A DNA stretch of 5,417 nucleotides from Gemmatimonadota bacterium (GTDB lineage: Bacteria > Gemmatimonadota > Gemmatimonadetes > Longimicrobiales > Longimicrobiaceae). A program made the position numbers and the translations under genes. The notes beneath the pieces were generated by a model. It searched no databases and had not been told where the DNA came from. It saw nothing but the letters and a program-made list of their open reading frames with translations. Numbering within the stretch: position 1 is the stretch's first letter; every line of letters begins with the position of its first letter. The stretch lies in NCBI GenBank assembly GCA_019348475.1, contig JAHWJJ010000336.1, positions 1 through 5,417 on the forward strand. The letters run 5' to 3'. This document shows positions 1 to 5,120 of this stretch, in pieces.

Positions 1-1
1 C

Positions 2-934
2 ACCCGCCGCACCAGTCCCCGGCGCGGCAAGGGCGAGGACACGGAGGTCCTGGGCGTGCGGCTGACCAGCCCGGAAAAGGTGCTGTACCCTGCCCTGGGG
101 ATCACCAAGCTGGAGCTGGCCCACTATTACGAGACGGTGGCGCCGTGGATGCTGCCGTACATCGCCGACCGCCCGCTCACCCTGGTGCGCTGCCCCGACG
201 GAGTGGGCGGCGAGTGCTTCTACCAGAAGCACGGCGACCAGCACTTCCACGAGTCCATCGGCCGCACGCTGATCGCCGAGAACGACGGCGAGGAAAAGGT
301 CTACACGTACGTAGACTCCGCCGCCGCGCTGGTGGGGATGGTGCAGATGGGCGTGATCGAGCTGCACACCTCCAACGCGCGGCGCGACCGTTTCGAGCGC
401 CCGGACCGTTTCGTCATCGACCTGGATCCGGCGAAGGACGTGCCCTGGACGCGCACGGTGGATTCCGCCTTCCAGGTGCGCGACTTTCTGGCGGAGCTGG
501 GGCTGGACAGCTGGGTAAAGACGACGGGCGGCAAAGGGCTGCACGTGGTCGTCCCCCTCTCCCGCCGCCAGCGGTGGGACGAGGTGAAGGACTTCACGAA
601 GGCGTTCTCCACCGACCTCAGCGTGCGCAACCCGGGAAAGTACGTCACCAGGGCGACGATCGCGGCGCGCAAGGGAAAGATCTTCATCGACTACCTGCGC
701 AACGGCCGCGGCGCCACGTCCATCAGCGCCTTCTGCGCGCGCTCCCGCCCCACCGCCGCCGTCTCCGTCCCCCTGCGCTGGGACGAGCTGGACGCGAAGC
801 TGGATCCCGACGCCTTCACCCCCGAGGCCGTCATCCGCCGCGTCGCCCGGCTCAAGCGCGACCCCTGGGACGGGTTCTACGCCTCGAAACAGTCCATCAC
901 CAGGGCGATGCGCGCTGCGGTGGGAATGCGCTGA
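2..934 (+). CDS. ligD: DNA ligase D, C-terminal primase-polymerase domain (5' partial)
   Basis: This is the polymerase module of LigD, which with Ku repairs double-strand breaks by non-homologous end joining. It adds nucleotides, preferably ribonucleotides, at broken ends before sealing. The frame is open to the left edge with no stop. A basic linker (TRRTSPRRGKGEDTEV) runs into the domain start VRLTSPEKVLYP, so the GTG at 56 is probably not a real start and ligase and/or nuclease domains should lie upstream. Counting from that valine: RCPDG (45-49) and FYQKH (55-59) match the conserved N-terminal part; DLDP (122-125) supplies the two metal-binding aspartates of the archaeo-eukaryotic primase fold; TTGGKGLHV (156-164) is the nucleotide-binding stretch with the conserved His; IDYLRNGRGAT (211-221) carries the third acidic residue, D212. 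All catalytic positions look intact. The polymerase domain ends the protein, as in the ligase-then-polymerase arrangement known for Pseudomonas LigD. Family assignment is firm; the full architecture is not visible. Confidence 0.95.
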   Translation, partial: TRRTSPRRGKGEDTEVLGVRLTSPEKVLYPALGITKLELAHYYETVAPWMLPYIADRPLTLVRCPDGVGGECFYQKHGDQHFHESIGRTLIAENDGEEKVYTYVDSAAALVGMVQMGVIELHTSNARRDRFERPDRFVIDLDPAKDVPWTRTVDSAFQVRDFLAELGLDSWVKTTGGKGLHVVVPLSRRQRWDEVKDFTKAFSTDLSVRNPGKYVTRATIAARKGKIFIDYLRNGRGATSISAFCARSRPTAAVSVPLRWDELDAKLDPDAFTPEAVIRRVARLKRDPWDGFYASKQSITRAMRAAVGMR

Positions 935-979
935 CCCGCGCGTCCGAACGACGTCCGTTCGCGGATCAAATCGCAGCGA

Positions 980-1013
980 AAGCCGCCGCCCCGGTGCTCC
1001 GGGGCGGCGGCTT
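980..1013. terminator. GC-rich hairpin, bidirectional terminator
   Basis: The arms GCCGCCGCCCCGG and CCGGGGCGGCGGC are perfectly complementary around a TGCT loop, and two flanking A-T pairs give a 15-bp stem. It sits 45 bp after the ligD stop and 22 bp before the end of the convergent S74 gene, so it can serve both. The T-tracts are short (CTTCGTATCGTTC on +, GCTTTCGCTGCGATTT on -), as is common in GC-rich genomes. A second small inverted repeat, CGAACG-ACGTC-CGTTCG (945-961), lies between it and ligD. Confidence 0.75.
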
Positions 1014-1035
1014 CGTATCGTTCGAAGAGAGCGGC

Positions 1036-2145
1036 CTACGGCTGCGGCGGGGCGGTCCCCTGCCCCGCCAGCAGCGCCTCGATGCGCTCCAGCCGCGCGC
1101 GCATGTCCGCGTTCTCCCGCTGCAGCTGCGCGTTCCGCGCCTCCAGCGCATCGATGCGGGCCGCCTGCTCGGTGGTCCGGCGCTCCAGCGCCTGCGCCGC
1201 GGCGAGGGCCACGCCGTCCGCGTCCACGGTGGCGATGGACCGGTCGCCCGTGCCCAGTCCGAACGCCGCGCGAAAGTCCTGCGCGGTCGGGCCCAGGTGG
1301 CGCACCTCCTCGGGCTCGGCGCGGTAGCTCCAGCTCCGGATGGGGATGGCGCGCAGCCGGACCAGCACCTCCTCGCCCGACACGTGCTCGAAAAAGTGCT
1401 TGCGGTTGGCGTCCGACGCGTTGGTCCAGGTGCCGCCGCTGGACAGCGACCCGCAGGTGCTCGTGCTGATGGCGGTGCTGGTGTGGCTGCATCCCGTCCA
1501 GGAGAAGGAGCCGTTCATCCCCGGCAGCACCAGGAACCCGGTGGACTTGTTGCTGGCGGTGTAGATGCGGAAGCCGTTCGCCACCCGCCACGTGGCCGAG
1601 TTGGTCACCTCGGCGTGGACGGTGTCGGCGGTGGTGGACCGGTCGCCGAACACGAACGTGCCCAGGCGCGGGGCTCCCGCGCTGGTGCTGCTGCTGGCCT
1701 TGTAGCCCAGCACCACGGAGTAGGCGCCCGTGGCCGTCACGTCTTCGCCCATGGCGACGGTGCCGGTGTTGGCCGCCGTGGCGCGCAGCCCCACCGCGAT
1801 GGCGTTGTCGCCCAGCGCGCGCACGTCCTGGCCAAGGGCCGTCGAATAGAGGCCGATGTTGGCGTCGTCCCACTGCGTTCCGTTCACCTGGCCCGCGCGG
1901 AAGGCGGCCTTGCCGGGATACCAGAACATCCGCACCCCGGAGCCTTCCATGGGAACGCCGCTGGGGTTCCCAGAATTGTAGGTGCCGCCGAAGAACGCCG
2001 TGCCGTTGCGGTTCACGCGGAACAGGCTCGAGTCGCCCTTGCTCACGGCGAACGCCGAGTCGGTGGCGCTCTGCGCGTGGGCGGGCGCCGCAAGCGCCAG
2101 CAGCCCCGTCATCGCGCCCAGCGAAAGAAGCGTGATCTTTTTCAT
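1036..2145 (-). CDS. Secreted fibre-like protein with C-terminal peptidase S74 (intramolecular chaperone) domain
   Basis: This 369-aa protein has a Sec signal peptide (residues 1-25: MKK, a hydrophobic stretch, APAHAQ with likely cleavage after AHA). Residues 100-150 hold YadA-head-like repeats of the form A-x-x-x-G (STALGQDVRALGDNAIAVGL, then TVAMGEDVTATGAYSVVLGYKAS), which build trimeric beta-rolls. Two cysteines (219, 231) could pair in the exported protein. Residues 241-320 match the peptidase S74 chaperone known from phage tail fibres and endosialidases: SDANRK places S244 and K249 at the Ser-Lys spacing (+5) of the self-cleaving dyad, followed by RLRAIPIRSWSY, GPTAQDF and VDADGVALAAAQAL. 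Residues 320-360 form a coiled coil (heptads around IDALEARNAQLQ). In the family, this domain drives trimer folding and then cuts itself off just before the Ser. There is no YadA membrane anchor, so surface attachment is unexplained. It is probably co-transcribed with the lipoprotein gene 22 bp upstream. No Shine-Dalgarno sequence precedes the ATG. Its ligand and role are unknown. Confidence 0.88.
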   Translation of the reverse strand: MKKITLLSLGAMTGLLALAAPAHAQSATDSAFAVSKGDSSLFRVNRNGTAFFGGTYNSGNPSGVPMEGSGVRMFWYPGKAAFRAGQVNGTQWDDANIGLYSTALGQDVRALGDNAIAVGLRATAANTGTVAMGEDVTATGAYSVVLGYKASSSTSAGAPRLGTFVFGDRSTTADTVHAEVTNSATWRVANGFRIYTASNKSTGFLVLPGMNGSFSWTGCSHTSTAISTSTCGSLSSGGTWTNASDANRKHFFEHVSGEEVLVRLRAIPIRSWSYRAEPEEVRHLGPTAQDFRAAFGLGTGDRSIATVDADGVALAAAQALERRTTEQAARIDALEARNAQLQRENADMRARLERIEALLAGQGTAPPQP

Positions 2146-2167
2146 CGTCGGTTCGGTTGGACGGGGG

Positions 2168-3166
2168 TCAGGGGACGGAGATGGAGAGGGCCGAGTCGGC
2201 CACGGCCAGGCTCCCGGTGACCGCTACCGCGCCGGTCGCCTTCGTGGAGCCCTGCAGCGCCGTGCTGCCGGTGACGAAGAGCGCGGGCACGCTTCCCATC
2301 AGCAGCGAGCCGCTGCCGCTCATCGTGACCGAGCCGTTGCTGATGGCTCCGGTGGCGTCCACGTTGCCGCCCACGGCGAGGTTGAAGCCGCCCAGCCCCA
2401 GCGTGCCGCCGGAAGCCACCCGCAGCGCGAGCGCGCTGGCGCTGGCCGTCAGTACGGGCATGTTGGCGACGCCGGAACCGGGGACGGCCACCACGCTGGT
2501 TGCGTCCGGGACGCTGCCGGTGCTCCAGTTGCCGGCCGCGAACCAGTTGCTGCTGATGCCCCCGCTCCACACGGCGTCCAGCCCGTTGCCGCTCTCGTCC
2601 GTCTGCGAGGCCAGCACGTACACCTTGAAGGTGAACGCCGACGCGCCGTTCAGGGCGAACCGCCACTGCAGCGGATCCGACACCTGGTAGGTGGTCAGGA
2701 TCTGGTTGTACAGAAAGTAGGGCTGGGCGGCCCCGGTCACCATTGTGTCGCCGGTGGCGTTCGCTACCGTCACGCCGTTGCTGGGGTCCTCGGAAAAGAA
2801 CACCGTCACGCCCGTGACGGTGACGCCGTCGGTGGTGCCCAGCGGCTTTGCCAGCAGGTTCTGCACGGTCACGTAAATGGACAGCGTGTCATTGGCGACG
2901 GCGTTGCCGTAGTTCGCCAGCTTCACGAACCTGTCCTGTCCGCCGATGATGCGCGTGGCGCGGATGGCGGTGCCCCCGAGCACCTCTTCTGGATACGAGC
3001 ACACCATGCTGTGCGCCGGAACGTTCACGCGGCACTCGATGGTGGCCAGGGGCTCCGGCTCCGGCTTCAGCGTGGGCGCGACGGGGTTGTCGGTGCAGGC
3101 ACCCGCCAGAACGACCACAAGGGGTATTGCCCCCCGGAACGGGCGGCGAGGAAGGCGGCAAGTCAT
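2168..3166 (-). CDS. Secreted lipoprotein with beta-rich, repeat-like C-terminus; function unknown
   Basis: I do not recognise a named family. The start chosen is ATG 3166-3164 (332 aa), because it gives a classical lipoprotein signal: MTCRLPRRPFRG, a hydrophobic core (IPLVVVL), then AGAC with Cys24 as the lipid-bearing residue, followed by TDNPVAP. The frame stays open to an ATG at 3256, but that would bury the signal behind 30 poorly ordered residues. A pair of cysteines (45, 56) follows a Pro/Glu-rich tether. Residues about 60-190 look like a beta-sandwich-type domain (alternating V/T stretches around TTDGVTVTGVTVFF). Residues 200-221 (AVWSGG...NWFAAGNWSTG.VP) match the opening motif seen in secreted repeat proteins of the 'W-x-x-aGNWs-x-g-x-vP' kind. 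The remaining 110 residues are short Gly/Ala/Ser/Val repeats (TLGLGGFNLAVGGNVDATG, VTGSLAVADS) suggesting a beta-helix. It is the first gene of a two-gene unit with the S74 protein, so it might anchor or display that fibre; this is inferred only from position. Confidence 0.75.
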   Translation of the reverse strand: MTCRLPRRPFRGAIPLVVVLAGACTDNPVAPTLKPEPEPLATIECRVNVPAHSMVCSYPEEVLGGTAIRATRIIGGQDRFVKLANYGNAVANDTLSIYVTVQNLLAKPLGTTDGVTVTGVTVFFSEDPSNGVTVANATGDTMVTGAAQPYFLYNQILTTYQVSDPLQWRFALNGASAFTFKVYVLASQTDESGNGLDAVWSGGISSNWFAAGNWSTGSVPDATSVVAVPGSGVANMPVLTASASALALRVASGGTLGLGGFNLAVGGNVDATGAISNGSVTMSGSGSLLMGSVPALFVTGSTALQGSTKATGAVAVTGSLAVADSALSISVP

Positions 3167-3180
3167 CAGGGGAGGCCCGG

Positions 3181-3246
3181 GCCAGGTGGGATTCCACGCG
3201 GTAGGTATCGCACCTGCAACATAACGACGTATCACCTGGCGTGGAA
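3181..3246 (-). promoter_or_regulatory. Interleaved inverted repeats in the lipoprotein 5' leader
   Basis: Read on the - strand, the sequence TTCCACGCCAGGTG (3246-3233) holds two overlapping left arms. Its first eight bases pair with GCGTGGAA (3199-3192) and its last eight pair with CACCTGGC (3188-3181). The order left1-left2-right1-right2 means the two perfect 8-bp stems are either alternatives, since they share GC, or a pseudoknot. A near direct repeat (CAGGTG then ATAC, with 2 bp inserted in one copy) lies at 3205-3216 and 3229-3238. The last arm ends 15 bp before the lipoprotein ATG. The role is unknown; a structured leader or protein-binding sites are both possible. Confidence 0.4.
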
Positions 3247-3276
3247 GGGGGCACATTCACGACCCGAACACGGCCT

Positions 3277-3294
3277 AGTTAACTGGCGTAAACC
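3277..3294. promoter_or_regulatory. Second, degenerate TetR operator-like site
   Basis: AGTTAACTGGCGTAAACC matches the perfect operator at 3352-3369 at 12 of 18 positions. The right half (GTAAACC) is identical and the left half is degenerate (AGTTAAC for GGTTTAC). Both are followed directly by ATG, giving a 10-base exact repeat, GTAAACCATG. The centres are 75 bp apart, close to seven helical turns. It lies 111 bp upstream of the lipoprotein start, so it could let the regulator act on the divergent genes. A weak + strand promoter-like pair (TTCACG 3256-3261, TTAACT 3279-3284, 17-bp spacing) overlaps it. Confidence 0.45.
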
Positions 3295-3332
3295 ATGGTC
3301 CGGAACCGCTGGCCGGGCTTACCCAGCGGAGC

Positions 3333-3361
3333 TTGACGGCGGGCAGGGCGGGGTTTACAAC
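3333..3361 (+). promoter_or_regulatory. Putative sigma-70-type promoter of the TetR gene
   Basis: TTGACG (3333-3338, 5 of 6 to consensus) is followed after exactly 17 bp by TACAAC (3356-3361, 4 of 6, lacking the final T). The expected transcription start, about 7 bp downstream, falls at or next to the A of the TetR ATG at 3370, which would make the mRNA leaderless. The -10 box sits in the middle of the inverted repeat, so bound repressor would block polymerase. The weak point is the imperfect -10. Confidence 0.5.
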
Positions 3362-3369
3362 TGTAAACC
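3352..3369. promoter_or_regulatory. Perfect palindromic operator for the adjacent TetR regulator
   Basis: GGTTTACAACTGTAAACC is a perfect 8+8 bp inverted repeat with a 2-bp centre. It ends at the base just before the TetR ATG. Length and symmetry are typical of the sites bound by TetR-family dimers next to their own genes. It is much richer in A/T than the surrounding DNA, which makes a chance palindrome less likely. Autorepression is inferred from position. Confidence 0.75.
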
Positions 3370-3951
3370 ATGAGCGACGACATCAAGAACCGCATCGTCC
3401 ATGCGGCGCGGGGGCTTTACCTGGAGCGCGGCCCGGAGGCGGTCACCATGCGGGCCGTGGCGAAGCGGGTGGGCGTGACGGCCACGGCGCTCTACCGCCA
3501 CTTCGTCGACAAGGAGGCCCTTCTCACGGAGGTGGTGGGCGAGGGGTCGCGGCTGCTGGGCAGCCACCTGTTCCGCGCGCTGGAGGCCCCCACAGCTCTG
3601 GACCGCCTGCGCGCCACGGCAATGGCGTACCTGGACTTTGCCGCGGCGCAGCCACAGGCGTACCGGGCGCTTTTCGACCCGGTGGACGCAGGAGGCGACG
3701 TTTCCCCCGTGCAGCGGCAGCGCGGCGCGGTGAGCCGGTTTCTGCGGGACCGCGTGCGCGAGGCGATGGACGCCGGCGTGGTCGCGCAGGGCGACCCCGA
3801 AGGCGCCGCCCTGACGCTGTGGTCGCTGCTGCACGGGCTGGCTTCCCTCCACCATGCCGGCATCACCCGGATGGAGTGGCTGCGTGAACGTGCGTTAACA
3901 CACCTCCTCGACGGGATTGTCGTCGCAGGCGAGAGGAGCATAGAAGCGTAA
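3370..3951 (+). CDS. TetR-family transcriptional regulator with WHG-type C-terminal domain
   Basis: This 193-aa protein has the normal TetR length and is a dimeric DNA-binding repressor of the cytoplasm. The N-terminal helices (IKNRIVHAARGLYLERGPEAVTM is the usual opening, residues 5-27) lead into the helix-turn-helix (MRAVAKRVGVTATALYRHF, 27-45) and the DKEALL helix (48-52). The C-terminal ligand-binding part contains LWSLLHGLASL (150-160), the Trp-x-x-x-His-Gly signature of the WHG (TetR_C) group. No ligand can be predicted. The start is well fixed: an in-frame TAA at 3364-3366 lies 3 bp upstream, and the next Met is inside the DNA-binding domain. There is no Shine-Dalgarno sequence; a palindromic operator and probable -10 box occupy the 18 bp before the ATG, pointing to a leaderless, self-repressed gene. 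It diverges from the lipoprotein/S74 pair, the most likely further target. Confidence 0.93.
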   Translation: MSDDIKNRIVHAARGLYLERGPEAVTMRAVAKRVGVTATALYRHFVDKEALLTEVVGEGSRLLGSHLFRALEAPTALDRLRATAMAYLDFAAAQPQAYRALFDPVDAGGDVSPVQRQRGAVSRFLRDRVREAMDAGVVAQGDPEGAALTLWSLLHGLASLHHAGITRMEWLRERALTHLLDGIVVAGERSIEA

Positions 3952-4033
3952 CGCGCGTTAACCCCGTTCCGTGGGCGGCTGTGCCGTGGAGCCGGCGCCA
4001 GGTCCGCCCGCTCCCCATCCGCCGTCGACGCGA

Positions 4034-4069
4034 CGAGGCCCGCGTTCACCATCGGGAAAGCGGGCCTCG
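4034..4069. terminator. Hairpin between convergent TetR and rhomboid genes
   Basis: CGAGGCCCGC and GCGGGCCTCG form a perfect 10-bp stem with a 16-base loop. It sits 82 bp after the TetR stop and 50 bp after the rhomboid stop (on -). No real T-tract follows on either strand, so it is only a possible terminator. A smaller imperfect G-run/C-run hairpin (CGGGGG 4089-4094 with CCCCCG 4108-4113) lies just after the rhomboid stop and could also act there. The rest of the gap (3952-4119) shows nothing gene-like. Confidence 0.45.
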
Positions 4070-4119
4070 CGTGTCGAAATCCTGTCGCCGGGGGGGACCG
4101 CTTCCCTCCCCCGTCGAGG

Positions 4120-5016
4120 TCAGTTGGTGCGGTACCGCCGGCTGACCTCGTCCAGCCGCTTGCGCTCCTCTTCGGTAAGCGAGCCCAGGCCGTTGGCGCT
4201 GATCTTGTCCAGGATGCGGTCCACGTCGTCCAGCAGCTCGCGCTCGGCCTTCCCCGTGCGGGCCGCCGCGGGGCGGGCCCTGGTGACCGTGGCCGCGTGC
4301 GAGGCGGTCGCCGCCTGCTTCTTGCCGCTCCAGGGCACCAGCGCCGTCCCCCCCCGCTTCTGCGGCGACCTGCGGGGGGAGCGCGGCACGTCGCCCCACG
4401 CGTGGGGGGCCCAGGGGCTCTTCAGGTACAGGTACGCCGTCGCCATGCCCCCCAGGTGCGCCAGCACGGCCACGCCCCCGCTGGAGCCCGACGAGGCGAT
4501 GAGCAGTTGCACGAAGCCCATGATCCCCACCAGCCACTTGGCCTTGATGGGAAAGATCCCCCACACGTGCACGGGCATCTCCGGCCAGATCATGGCGAAC
4601 GCCATCATCAGCCCGAACGTTGCGCCCGACGCGCCGATGATCCAGTTGGCCGGGTCCCAGAAGTAGAAGAGCGCCGAGAACAGGGCCGCGCCCGCGGCCG
4701 AGACCAGGTAGAACCTGATGAAGCCCCGGCTTCCCCAGCGGCCTTCCAGCGGCGGGCCGAAGAAGAAGAGTACGAGCAGGTTCCCCAGGATGTGCCCGAT
4801 CCCCACGTGCACGAACGCGTAGGTCAGCAGCGTCCACGGGCGCGTGACGAACCGCGTGGGCCCGAACGCCACCAGGTCCAGGTACCAGGTGTGCCGCAGC
4901 ACCGCCACCATCACGAACGAGACCAGGAAGACGGCCGTGTTCGCGATGAGCAGGCGCTTGACCCAGGGGGTCACGGAAAAACCGCCGAAGCCCCCGTACG
5001 TGTCCCGGTAAGCCAT
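4120..5016 (-). CDS. Rhomboid-family intramembrane serine protease with C-terminal helical domain
   Basis: This 298-aa polytopic inner-membrane protease cleaves transmembrane substrates within the bilayer. Six membrane segments are visible, at about residues 18-40, 66-86, 100-119, 126-144, 150-175 and 181-198. H70-VGIG-H75-ILG-N79 is the conserved segment-2 motif that includes the oxyanion-stabilising Asn. GASGATFG (128-135) carries the catalytic Ser130, and AHLGG (186-190) carries the catalytic His187, so the Ser-His dyad is intact. LEGRWGSRGFIRFYL (90-104) is the usual segment 2-3 junction. A low-complexity basic linker (about 200-255) leads to a small C-terminal domain, LLDDVDRILDKISANGLGSL then TEEERKRLDEVSRRYR (261-296). 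This type of tail is known on rhomboids of Bacteroidota-like and related phyla (DUF6576-like, named from memory). Substrates are unknown. The ATG at 5016 has no Shine-Dalgarno sequence, but no better start follows before the first membrane segment. It lies 104 bp downstream of ddl on the same strand. Confidence 0.93.
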   Translation of the reverse strand: MAYRDTYGGFGGFSVTPWVKRLLIANTAVFLVSFVMVAVLRHTWYLDLVAFGPTRFVTRPWTLLTYAFVHVGIGHILGNLLVLFFFGPPLEGRWGSRGFIRFYLVSAAGAALFSALFYFWDPANWIIGASGATFGLMMAFAMIWPEMPVHVWGIFPIKAKWLVGIMGFVQLLIASSGSSGGVAVLAHLGGMATAYLYLKSPWAPHAWGDVPRSPRRSPQKRGGTALVPWSGKKQAATASHAATVTRARPAAARTGKAERELLDDVDRILDKISANGLGSLTEEERKRLDEVSRRYRTN

Positions 5017-5051
5017 TGCGTGTGAACGACGTGCTCTGTCGGTAAGGATGC

Positions 5052-5073
5052 GCGCGCGTGAGGTCCCGCGCGC
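5052..5073. terminator. GC hairpin downstream of ddl
   Basis: GCGCGCG and CGCGCGC form a 7-bp stem around an 8-base loop, 48 bp after the ddl stop on the - strand and upstream of the rhomboid gene. The following - strand sequence (GCATCCTTACC) has only a weak T content. It may end ddl transcription before the rhomboid gene, but could be chance in GC-rich DNA. No clear rhomboid promoter was found in the 104-bp gap. Confidence 0.3.
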
Positions 5074-5120
5074 CTGTCCCGTTCTCTACACCCGTCCCGC
5101 CACTCCGGTCCGCGCCGCGG

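Noticed and set aside
56..934. Stand-alone polymerase protein starting at GTG 56
   Set aside because: The frame remains open to the left edge and encodes a basic linker joined to the usual domain start, as in multidomain LigD. A stand-alone form cannot be fully excluded without the upstream sequence.
1036..2145. Prophage tail-fibre gene
   Set aside because: Despite the S74 domain, the protein has a Sec signal peptide, lies next to a lipoprotein gene, and no phage structural, lysis or integrase gene is present in the window.
145..2220. Very long open frame (691 codons) on + across ligD and the S74 gene
   Set aside because: It is a GC-rich shadow frame: Arg/Ala/Gly/Pro-dominated, without any domain, and overlapping two well-supported genes in other frames and strands.
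3167..3256. Lipoprotein start at the upstream ATG (3256)
   Set aside because: The extra 30 residues (Pro/Trp-rich) would precede the basic-hydrophobic-AGAC lipoprotein signal and spoil it. The start at 3166 gives normal signal geometry.
1982..3373. 463-codon open frame on + opposite the lipoprotein gene
   Set aside because: The composition is typical of an antisense frame in GC-rich DNA (His/Arg/Gly-rich, no motif), and it covers the TetR promoter region; the - strand lipoprotein has a clear signal and lipobox.
4046..4837. 263-codon - strand frame and matching + frames over the rhomboid gene
   Set aside because: They are shadows; only the 4120-5016 frame shows membrane segments and catalytic motifs.
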